From Spirogloea muscicola (taxonomy: Eukaryota > Streptophyta > Zygnematophyceae > Spirogloeales > Spirogloeaceae): a stretch of 39,279 nucleotides of DNA. The notes beneath the pieces are model-generated. The model did no database searches. It saw only the letters and a program-made list of their open reading frames with translations, and was not told the DNA's origin. The position numbers and the translations under genes are program-made. Below are positions 30,070 through 38,626 of this stretch, in pieces (position 1 is the first letter of the stretch; each line of letters begins with the position of its first letter). The stretch is taken from the NCBI GenBank assembly GCA_009602725.1, contig WELB01000088.1, positions 125,714-164,992 on the forward strand. The letters run 5' to 3'.

Positions 30070-30450
30070 TGCACAACACTTCCGACAGTGTGGAGCGCGG
30101 CGCCATTGCAGAGGAGCTCCGGGAGGCCTCCCCTCCCTCCTACCGTCGGGTATGGCCAACCCGGTGACCTTCTCTGGCGAACAGGGAGCCGCAAGGAGGA
30201 GAAGTCCGATCTACGACGATTGGTGCCAAGCGATGCCACTGGCAAGTTCTTCTCTGCGCTGTCTCACATTGGATCCTTGTAGGCCACTGACGCACTCCGG
30301 CGTCCTCATGCCGGCCTTTGCCGACCACATTAAAAGGTTGTTGGCAGCCTGGACGACGGAATGGGCGTCTTTGCCGCACTCCACAAACAGCAGCTGGCGC
30401 CCACAGCTCGACCTTTTGGGCGGAAAACTGTGCCGCTTGGTTTCCGCAAA
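30070..30450 (+). pseudogene. Decayed reverse transcriptase core (YGQPG/LDD type)
   Basis: In shifting frames the DNA follows the A1 RT from motif A to C: VERGAIAEELREA (A1: VERSVIMEELRDH), YGQPGDLLWRTGSRKEE (A1: YGRPGRLLWQAGESRK), then GAK..DATGKFFSALS in place of motif B and VVGSLDDGMGVFAAL for motif C. It differs from A1 in YGQPG and in LDD rather than YADD, so it belongs to another family, plausibly B or C whose RT halves are otherwise missing here. At least three frame changes make it dead. It is cut at about 30460 by a minus-oriented tail. Confidence 0.65.
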
Positions 30451-30461
30451 GCCTCCCAGAC

Positions 30462-31240
30462 CTCTAGAAAGGCTCGACAATTGAGGATAGGGCCTGGAAA
30501 AGCCAGCCCAGACAAGTATTAACAAAGTACGAGAAGGGTGCCAGGGAAAGGAAGCGTGGCCAGATTGACTGGTGGCTGGGAAAGGTCAGCCCAAAGGAGT
30601 GGACAAGGTCTGAAGGAGCCGGAGTACGAAGGACTAGGACTAAGATATCAGTCAGGGAACGCTCAGTAACCTCTAGTCAAGGGGAAGCGCTAAGAAAAAC
30701 AAGCACAAAAAGGATAAAAGCAGCTTCGAAGCACTCAGTAACCCCTGCTAAGCAGCCTCAGGTCAGAAAAGCTGGGCTCCTGGAAGCGGGTCCCCTAGCC
30801 AGAGGCAGCAGCGAGGTATCTGCCGGCACGCAGGTTCAGCGCGCGGGCCATAGACCTCTGCAGCGAGACGGTCAAGCGCATACGGTACACCTGCGCAAGC
30901 GGCTGCAGGAAAGTCCACTGGCTCCCCATGGAAGCGGCGGACAATGGCGTGGCGTGCGAGCTGGTTGAGCAACTCGAGCAACCGAGCGCCCAACGCCCCA
31001 TGCGTGTCGATCGTCAGCGGGAAGTATCCCTTCCCGCGGGTGATCAGTGTACTTGAGCTCCTTGGCCCGAGCGGCGCAGGCGAACGCATACCCAGCCTTA
31101 GTGGCACATTGGGCTGGGTGTGAGTGGTTGTATGGGTCAGTGGTCACCACGTCAAAGATAAGACGTGGCCCGCCAGCTGGTGGGGTGGCCCGCTGCTCAC
31201 ATCTTCCATCGGCTAAGTAGGCCGGAGCCTGAAAAGATTG
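30462..31240 (-). mobile_element. B-family RLE element 3' part (B2) with a C tail nested in its 3' UTR
   Basis: On the minus strand the endonuclease reads GGPRLIFDVVTTDPY, RAKELKYTDHPREG, then after a frameshift near 31030 YFPLTIDTHGALGARLLELL, and a further shift before the C-terminal stop (about 30740). The B 3' UTR that follows is split: between GCGCTTCCCC (about 30665) and TGGCACCCTTCTCGTAC (about 30540) lies a C-type tail, 30551-30658, from the TTGACTAGAGGTTACTGAGC stop region through GGCTGACCTTTCCCAGCC to CTGGCCACGCTTC. The outer B hairpin (CTGGCTTTTCCAG) resumes at about 30490. Confidence 0.75.
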
Positions 31241-31555
31241 TCCGCGCACATATGTCGCATCAGAGAAAAATTAGCTTTCAGCGTTATTGTTCAGGCTTCT
31301 GAGGCTTGCTTTGCATGATCACGCCTTCTCGAGAGTCAATAGTCACAGTAGTATATGAGTATGCGGGATACGATTGTCATGACGCAATGTCGAGAATCTG
31401 GTACACTAGATCGATGTGGTAGCTGCTGGTAAGCTGGGCAGAATTCAGCTTAGCAAGCATTCTGTAAGAGTAAAAAAGCCCCCTAAAGCCCAAGAGAATG
31501 CTTCGCTATTCCCCCTCCGACTTCTGAGTTGTCACTTGTTGATTGTTGACCTAAT
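31241..31555. other. No gene recognised
   Basis: The AT-richer DNA between B2 and the next tail has no open frame of note and no repeat I can identify. Confidence 0.3.
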
Positions 31556-31559
31556 GCTG

Positions 31560-31680
31560 ATGTGAGCAAGCAAGAGGAGGACTCTTCCAGAAGAGGGCGA
31601 TGGCTGTGATCGGCCAGCCCAGAAGAAAAACCGAACGCAGTTTGAAGGGGCCAGAAAGCGCTGAAGCAGACAGCAACTCA
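31560..31680 (-). mobile_element. Solo hairpin tail (type iii)
   Basis: GAGGACTCTTCCAGAAGAGG, GCGATGGCTGTGATCGGCCA, GCCCAGAAGAAAAACCGAAC, GTTTGAAGGGGCCAGAAAGC is a well-kept minus-oriented tail. It is the best uninterrupted counterpart of the tail at 33.7 kb that carries the A4 insertion. Confidence 0.65.
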
Positions 31681-32081
31681 AGTGGCCACTGGGTATGGAG
31701 CAAGCACGGTATGGAGGTCGTACTGCAACAGCAATGGATGGGCAATATGGACGCCATCGCCTCCCTGTCCTGCTCCTTGACGGCCTCGGAGAAATTAAGT
31801 CCGCCATCGATAAGATTCAGTCGAGTTGGTCTGTATCGTTCATAGAATTATCCACCTCTCCACCGTGACATTTCCACGCCTTGTGAGCGCCAAACAGTGC
31901 TATTACGAGACTTCACGGTGTTCAGGAGGTTGCGGGCGAAGACTCCCGCACAACTTGGCCGTATAGCCTGTTGGCGCGCAATACGTGTCAGTCTGGACTG
32001 TAGCCGTTCCAGTAGGGCTCGGCGGTGCAAAGCAAGCGCTTGCGAAAGCGGGCCGGCCCGCGCTCCCCGCCGTGCTCGGCC

Positions 32082-32345
32082 ATGAATGGCCTGCCAAACG
32101 AGTGCCTGGCGGAGGCACTGGCCCGCGCCGCCTCAAGCGTCACCGAGCTTGACGCGGTGACGCAAGCGCGCTGCCCGAGCGCAGGCAGCTGAAGGCAAGG
32201 CATGGCGCCACGGCAGCGCGGTGGGACTCGGAGAGTGCGAGCTCGGCTTGGAGCTGGCCGCAGCCTTCCCGAAGCTCACGCGGCTACTTACGCGTTCGCT
32301 TCTCTCTTTCCGCGAAGTCCGCCTGCTGGCGGCCGCTGGTTATCC
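32082..32345 (+). pseudogene. F-box/LRR copy C, N-terminal remnant
   Basis: ATG 32082 begins MNGLPNECLAEALARAA, the F-box start of the family. About 80-90 bp that encode the rest of the F-box (the IARVCRRWR part in copy B) are missing before SSVTELDA. LELAAAFPKLTRLL matches the following LRR in another frame. The similarity ends near 32340. No LRR exon follows. Confidence 0.7.
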
Positions 32346-32925
32346 TATAAATTCACTCATATTGTGGTTGCGGCAGGATGACCTCCAGGATTGCAATGTA
32401 GGGTGTAGAATGGCAAGCTTTCTCTGAAGGAATCCACTAGGCCTTCTATGTGGACTGCACAACTGAAGCGACAGGCAGCACTTCCAGGATTGGTGTGAGG
32501 GCCCCAGCGTTTATGCGCAGATTTACCTGCAGGACAACAAATTTTCCTTCACGTCACTACGGGCAGTGTTTGACGACTTCGACGATATCACTTTGGCTTT
32601 TTTACCGTGAATAAGCTTGAGCAAGTGGAAACAAGGCGCGTTGATCTCTGGTTGCTGCCAAGCAGCAGGGAGCAGCTGAGTAGAGAAGGTCAGCCTGTAG
32701 CCTCACCAAGGTTGTGCGAAGCTGAAAACGCAAAGTCTAAACAGGCTGGCCAAGTCAGCACTCTGCCAGGGTCTGAGGGGAACGAGGTGAACTGGCTCAA
32801 GCAGGCCGCTGTAATACACTATCGAGCTCTCCATCTGCGCCGTCTGTCTGCACTTGCTTGCGTCTGCATTGTGGCTGAACTTTGCACTGGCTCGGCTGGG
32901 CCTCCTCCTCCTCGATGTCACGGAC
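32346..32925. other. No gene recognised
   Basis: Plus-strand frame 32607-33296 is open but its end is made of hairpin tails and A2, so it is a chance frame. I see no other signal. Confidence 0.3.
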
Positions 32926-32934
32926 ACCGCGCGC

Positions 32935-33020
32935 CTTTTCAAAGAAAGTGCTCGCCCATTGAGGATAGGGGCTGGAGAATCCAGCCCAAAACCGCACGCC
33001 TTCTCTCCAAACTCCGGCTG
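32935..33020 (-). mobile_element. Solo hairpin tail (type i)
   Basis: GCTCGCCCATTGAGGATAGG, GGCTGGAGAATCCAGCCC (arms CTGGA/TCCAG) followed by an abrupt change to AAAACCGCACGCC. The tail is cut short soon after the hairpin. Confidence 0.6.
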
Positions 33021-33221
33021 CCTCAGCCGCGGCCGTTAGTGCCCCTCCGATCCCGCTTGAAACCACACCCAGAGTATTGTACTGTGAGCATTGTGCTGGC
33101 TTGGCCTGCACGCCCTCCCAGTCCGATTCGCACCGCGCGCCCTATGTCGTCCCTCCAGAGTCCTCCTTTTCTGGCCTGGCCAATCACAGCCATCAGAAAA
33201 AGGGCTCGCCCATTGAGGATA

Positions 33222-33719
33222 AGGAAAATTCCGTATATCAGAAACAAATGTAGGCCAAATGGCCAAGTACAAAGGCAAGCACATCTGAAGATCTAAATAA
33301 CCTACAGCAGATTAACCCGCTCAATAACCACGGGTCAAAACATAAAGGTCACTATTCGATGCATGAATACTAGATGCCAGAAACGGAGCCCTTCTGCCAC
33401 CAACTAGAGCTCGCCCAGGCTTCTGGTGCAAGGCACTAGCCTGAGCACGCTGCAAAAAGGCCGGAACTCGTCGTCGCAAGAGCGACAGATATGCAGCTGG
33501 CAAGCCCATCTCAGCCGGAAACACATCTGCACGTCGAGTGTAGCCTAGATTGGCACTGTTTTGAAGGAGAGTGCGGAAACCAGGACCCAGACAGCCAAAG
33601 ATGTCGATTGCCGCTGGCAGGAGCTGATCGCATTGGGGGTAATCGGAGTAGTGCCGCAGTTTTCTTTGTTCTGCACCGCCCACTGCGTGCCCAGCGATGT
33701 GTGTCGATGCTGGGCCTTT
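33222..33719 (-). mobile_element. A-family insertion A2 with 10-bp target-site duplication
   Basis: The insertion runs from KGPASTHIAG in the endonuclease (inside the RLE domain) through AAIDIFGCLGPGFRTLLQN, SDLYVLTRGY and stop (33321) to the A tail. It is flanked by ATTGAGGATA at 33212-33221 and 33720-33729. The frame is intact over its 130 or so codons, suggesting a recent event. The duplicated word is part of the host tail (CCCATTGAGGATAGGGG). Confidence 0.85.
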
Positions 33720-33783
33720 ATTGAGGATAGGGGCTGGAGAAGCCAGCCTAAAAAAAGAATGGACAGCCATCGCCCTCTTCTTG

Positions 33784-33865
33784 CTGTAGATTATGTAAAT
33801 CTTTAGATGTGCTTGCCTTTGTACTTGGCCATTTGGCCTACATTTGTTTCTTATACACGAAACTT
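33784..33865 (+). mobile_element. A-family tail-only insertion A4 with 8-bp target-site duplication
   Basis: 82 bp consisting only of the A 3' UTR (CTGTAGATTATGTAAATCTT, TAGATGTGCTTGCCTTTGTA, CTTGGCCATTTGGCC, TTTGTTTCTTATACACGAAA). It is flanked by TCTTCTTG at 33776-33783 and 33866-33873. It contains no coding DNA, so the 3' UTR alone was enough to be inserted. Confidence 0.8.
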
Positions 33866-33969
33866 TCTTCTTGGAGAGTCTTTCCTACTTTTCTACTTCC
33901 ATCATTCTTCCAGAGCCGGTCCAGCGCTCGCCCCAGCGCTCGACTCAGCCGCTTCCTTCTCCGCCCGCC

Positions 33970-34870
33970 ATGGACGGCCTGCCGGACGGGTAGCGATCCT
34001 CGCACGCGCCGCCCGCCAACGCTCCCGCTCGCGCGCCTGCCGCCGCTGGCGCCGCCTGGTCAAGGCCTCCGTCACCGAGCTCGCGCTGCGCGGGCGCAGG
34101 GAGCTCAGGGAATGGCAGGCGCCGTCGGTGCTCGAAAAATAAGCGGGAGCTCGGCCCGGCGCTGGCCACAGCCTTCCCGAATCTCGCGCGGCTACACCTC
34201 ACGAAGAAGGAAGCGCGGCCAGATTGACTGGTGGCTGGGAAAGGCCAGCCCAAAAGAATGGACAAAGTCCGAGGGAGCCTGAGTGCGAACGACTAGGACT
34301 AAGACATCAGCCAGGGAACGCTCAGTAACCTCTAGACAGGAGATGCAGGTCCGAGAAGCTAGCTGACGGAAAGACATCGCCCCGCCGGAAGCCGGAGGCC
34401 AAAGGCGAAGAAGGGCTCGCCCATCGAGGATAGGGGCTGGAAAAAGCCAGCCCAAAAAGAGAATGAACAAAAGACGAGAAGGGGCAAGGGAGGCACTAAG
34501 AAACTCAAGCACAAGAAGAAACTAAGCGGCTATGGGACACTCAGTAATCCCTGCTGAGAAGCCTCAGGTTTTACTTCCTCGCGACTTTCCTCGACTCCCG
34601 CTCGCTGAGGGGCCGCCACTGCACTCTCAAACCTCCGGGTGACCCTGCGGTCCGTGTGCCAACACTATGAACACGTTCACGTACGGCCAGATTGGCTGAG
34701 TGAGTGTCTTAATGTTCTCGTAGCCCACGCAGCAATTTTGCGGGGGCTAATTTTCCAGTGCCCGCCGGCCGTTCTTGTTCCCGTCATTGTCAAGCTCATG
34801 GTCCTCTAGAGCCTCTCCATGATTTCGTGCGACTTTCCTGGTGAGCTGCTACACTAACCTGTACTTCGTG
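33970..34870 (+). pseudogene. F-box/LRR copy D, N-terminal half, interrupted
   Basis: ATG 33970 starts MDGLPDG and hits a stop at once; the F-box is shortened (the IARVC part is missing) before KASVTELALRGRRELREWQA in a shifted frame and ELGPALATAFPNLARLHLT. At about 34205 element tails begin; the gene resumes at about 34568 (FTSSRLSSTPAR-like DNA, then SNLRVTLRSVCQHYEHVHV in frame, HAAILRGLIFQCPPAVLVPV). It ends with a GTGAGC donor near 34841 and the same downstream intron words as copy B. The region between shows what copy B lost near 26930. No LRR exon follows. Confidence 0.75.
34205..34567 (-). mobile_element. Two adjacent minus-oriented element tails inside F-box copy D
   Basis: In element orientation the insert is a B tail (from LRLLSRDY and stop at about 34540, through GGGCTGGCTTTTTCCAGCC to CTATCCTCGATGGGCGAGCC) followed by a C-type piece (GGCTTCCGG, GCGATGTCTTTCCGTCAGC, SRTCISCLEV-like DNA, stop near 34322, GGGCTGGCCTTTCCCAGCC, CTGGCCGCGCTTC). 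Either two insertions hit the same place or a preformed tandem moved; no clear target duplication is visible. Confidence 0.65.
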
Positions 34871-34914
34871 CTGTGACCTGGATGCTTGATGTAGATGGTC
34901 AATACCCTGTCACT

Positions 34915-35225
34915 GAGCGCCTGAAGAGGGGCTGGCAAAGGCCAGCCCGAGACGAATGGTCAAAATCCCAAAGCCAGAAGAGATGCCGAAAAGGAAAAAT
35001 GAGTCAATCACACAAAGGGATTCTCAAAGGGATTCCCCTTTGTTTTAAACAAACGACAGCCAAAATGGCCAAGTACAGCGTCTCAAAGGAATATTCGTGT
35101 ATTTGATACAAACAAAGTCCAAATGGCGAAGTACATAGGCAAGCATATCTAGGGACGTAAAAGGGCGAGGGCTGTGAGAGGCCAGCCCAAAAACAATCTA
35201 ATAACGTTTGAAGGGGTCAGAGAAG
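34915..35225 (-). mobile_element. Cluster of hairpin and A-type tails
   Basis: 34920-34965 has GGGGCTGG-caaag-GCCAGCCC then GAATGGTCAAAATCCC. Two A-type tails in minus orientation follow, with CCAAAATGGCCAAGTACAG near 35060 and CCAAATGGCGAAGTACATAG near 35120. 35165-35225 has GGGCTGTGAGAGGCCAGCCC, AAAAACAATCTAATAACG, TTTGAAGGGGTCAGAGAAGC, GCTAAGC. All are decayed or solo tails. Confidence 0.55.
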
Positions 35226-37090
35226 CGCTAAGCACACGGCAACGCAAGTGGCCCGCAATGTGCTGCTAGCGGGCCACCTCGTCCTGGCGCAGCAGGCGGG
35301 TCCCCTTCGCGCACCTCCCGCATATGGCCGCCCTCCTGGCTCAAGCTGGCTCCATGGCGGATGTGGGTAGGCCCTCCTTCACTGCGGCTGTGGAGCTCCT
35401 GCACCGTTGGCACTCCCAGCGGTAGGAACAATTCGTTCCTCTTGGCTAAAATCTGCGGAACCCAGCATCTGCACTGCTAAGGCGACATACTGCACAAGAA
35501 GATATTTAAAGTGCACTTTTGCTTTCCCTGTGTCTGAACTTCCATACGAAGGCAATACAGCAATGCCTGCTCTTGTTCTTCAACTAGTGGCCAAATGCCC
35601 TTAGGATAAAAGCAATATGTGCTGGTATATCTAACGACCTACATCTCCATCCCAAAGGCAACATGGCTTCTGAAGTGCAGCCATGCGCCAGCCAGGTCAT
35701 ATAGGTCCGATCCTCAAAGTAAACGAGTTTTCGGAGGTACTGGTAATGAGTACTTTGTGCCCAAAAGAAGGTGTCGTAACTGTCGGCTTGAGTGATTATG
35801 TGCAGTGAATATGGTCCAAAGAAGCATAAGACGTTGCAAGACAAGCATAAGCACAGACACTTTGACTAGCAATGAGCAAGTGTCCGGACCACCCTCAAAA
35901 AAAAGTTCAAAGTCCAGGTAACTCAACCCTATGGGAGGGTAGTTGCATAATAACAATGTCCAGCATGATATAGTGACAGCAACCAGATGTCGAGATGGCA
36001 CTAGACAGGTGACTGACTAGACGGACAAGGTCCAGTGGACCAACATCCACAAATGCAACAAGGCAGGCGCAAGGTGCCAGCAATGCAATCTCGCCGAAAC
36101 AGTGACATGCAACAGCCTCTCAGCAGCACGAGCAATTGCTCAAAAGCTACACCTACGTCACATCAAGTGAATCTCTTTGTGACCGCCCAGTGTGACATGG
36201 TCTTGTGCAATTGGAGTCGGGGTTTCTCAGAACAGGACCTCTAGCGACTGCGTTGCGAGGTGTCTAAAGCCATGCCGTCCTGGCACCTCCACAGATATGT
36301 GGCCCCTGCTGCCCGCGCGTCACACCGGCGTCACCTGCACGTCTCTCTGCTCATCACTGAGATGATGCTGACTGGGCAAGAGTATACAGATACAGGTCTC
36401 GCGTCAGAATCACTACATGTAAGCTTTAACACGAGGGTAGCGCCATAATCAGTGGGAAGGCTACGAGGGAACCCAAAAAGGCACGGACGGAGACGGACGC
36501 TGCAATGCTTACTGCTTCAAGGAGGGAGCATGTGAAGCAGCCCAGACAGACCCTGTTTCACTAGGACCAGAAAGGGGTGACGTAGTGGAAGAAATCGAAG
36601 ATGGCAGAGCGGAGGACCCTATCCACCCGTCTACTCTATCCTACCCTGAAGCCTTCTGAAGGCGCAGCATAAGGGCAAGCATCAAATATGCATTATGCTG
36701 TCCCTCCTCACATTGAGAAAGCCCGTGTATGAACGGCAAAGGTTATACTCCGCTGGGATAGCAGCGTCAGGACTATGTTGTCATCCAATGTCAATGTTCA
36801 TACACAGAAATTTCTGGAGCGCCATACAGTGTATGAGCAGGGCTCAACTGGCATACACCAGCATAAGCAAGCTTACAAATGCTTGTCATAAGATCTCTGC
36901 ACAATGACCTAGTTGCTTAGCCAAGCAAAGGAGCGAGCCGCTGTACAGGTTGCGAACACAACTTTGACAAAGTCTTAGTCCGTCAACTTCTTCACCACTG
37001 ATTTACAACTATATACATGGCGTTGCATAAGACTCATTGAGGTGAGGACTCATGAAGTATGCGGTACTTGAAATAGTAATCATGAGCTTC
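35226..37090. other. About 1.9 kb without a recognised gene
   Basis: Only short frames (60-95 codons) exist, none with a known motif. The wording near 36040-36130 (CAACAGCCTCTCAGCAGC) weakly recalls 20.54 kb. The region may be host intergenic DNA or very old repeats. Confidence 0.4.
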
Positions 37091-37094
37091 AGCA

Positions 37095-38290
37095 TAATCG
37101 GCCTCCCATCGCTCTTCCACTATCTCCAGACGAGCTAATTGCAGAAGTATGATGAAGGTCTGCAAAGTTGCAGCAAATTTGATTGTCTATAAGAGAGGCC
37201 AGCCACATGCAAATACGCTAGTCTGCTGCGAGTGGCTAGGAGATCACCAATCATCTGGATGAAGTCACTCTTGCCACCTTGCCAGCAAAGGTAGAGGCGC
37301 ACAATTTTCAGGCTTGTGCATGGGCTCACCAACTGAGAGATGTGCGGAGCATCTACTCACCACCAGAGGTCATTGCCATCTCTGAAGGGCACGGAAGCGC
37401 CAAGTTGTTGTCCACTGTGGAGGCTGCCCTTGCCAAGAGTACATGATTGCCAAGCTCCAGGCTGACAAGCTGTTTGCAAAGTTGTGTTGCCCAAGCGTTC
37501 CTCAGAGGCAGCTTGAAACTTTCAGCAAGTCGAAGTGTTGACAGGCCAGGGCACCACTCGCCGAGATCCAAAGTTCGCGCATGCAATCGTCTGTCCCCCA
37601 ACAAGAATCACAGTCGAAAGAACGAAGGAATGAAAGAGTCTTGGAGAAGCACATGCCCCTCCCCAAGAACTTGATCTTCTTGAGAGTAAGGGCCACCAAA
37701 CGAGGTGCCTTCGCTGAGAAGGCACCTAACATGCAAGCATCCACTATCCATGCCACCAGCTTGAGCACCATAAGGGATGGAAGCTCCTTGCAACTTTATA
37801 GCCACCAATCGAGGAGGCTGTGTGAGCCAAGAAGGTGAAGCTCTTGCAACTGCGAGCAAATGCAGCTATGTTCTTGATAGACCGAGTGTTGTTGTCAGCG
37901 GATGGCATGTGTATCTCTACTACCTGCAATCTTGATGAATGGGCTGCGGCTGATTCTGTCCCCAGCCATCTGCTAATCCAGAGCCAGTCGCTACGCAATA
38001 GCGTCGGCAAGTAGCACGTTGACAACAGCGCCGAAGAAGAGGCTGGTGAGAGCCTTTGACAGGCGTCATTGCGAACCTCCTGCAGCAGCGGGCAAGCCGA
38101 GGTTATCGCAATGATCCCGGCGTTCGTGATGTCTCCATGGCCAGTCAAGCCGAACGCGAGTAGCCGCGGCAAGTTCTCGGCAATGTGGAGCAGCCCTGCA
38201 TCTGTGAGAGACCTCGTTGGCCGCTTGGAGCTACTCACTCCAGCTCCGTGAGGCGGTTGCATGCACCAACAACAGTCTGGATGTCCGCAT
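37095..38290 (-). pseudogene. F-box/LRR copy E, terminal LRR exon, frameshifted
   Basis: After the acceptor CCACTGCAG (38299-38291) the minus strand follows the large LRR exon of copy A: RSLTDAGLLHIAENLPRLLA, DITNAGIIAITSACPLLQEV, SSRLQVVEIHMPSADNNT, APRLVALTLKKIKFLG, PGLSTLRLAESFKLPL, SPCTSLKIVRLYL and DLLATRSRLAYLHVAGLSY. It has an early in-frame TGA near 38247 and at least three frame changes (about 37770, 37600 and 37340), so it is a pseudogene. No F-box exon lies upstream; instead copy F starts 337 bp away on the other strand. Confidence 0.8.
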
Positions 38291-38626
38291 CTGCAGTGGC
38301 GTCATCACCGTTACCGGCCAGTAAATGCCTTTTCATGTACCACAAGCGAGTTGTGCTTGCCCGGAAGTAACAGGAATCTGAGTGTTAGGAAAAGGCTTTC
38401 ACTTCAGAGTGGAATCCGTGACGAATGTAGCTCCTTAGCTGCTCACCAGAAACGTCACGGCTCCTCAAGGCAAAATCCACTATTCCCGAGACTGCACCTT
38501 GCCGCTACGCCCGTCACTATCCCGGCGCCCGCTTCACCTGCTGAGCCGGACGTCCACTCGGGGGAGCAGCTCCTCGACCGCCGTTTCGTGCCCGCGTCCC
38601 CGGGGCACGGCGTGCCAGGCCCCGCC

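Larger units (their letters stand above)
33160..33890 (-). mobile_element. Host hairpin tail split by two A-family insertions
   Basis: Without A2 (33222-33719) and A4 (33784-33865) the remaining pieces read continuously as one tail: CTCGCCC-ATTGAGGATA-GGGGCTGGAGAAGCCAGCC, an A-rich stretch, GAATGGACAGCCATCGCCC-TCTTCTTG-GAGAGTC. This matches tails at 18.97, 31.6 and 34.4 kb, which act as empty-site references. Confidence 0.7.

Noticed and set aside
17538-35225. CRISPR array or regulatory hairpin operon
   Set aside because: The repeats are unevenly spaced, occur on both strands, and are attached to retroelement coding ends; the window is eukaryotic.
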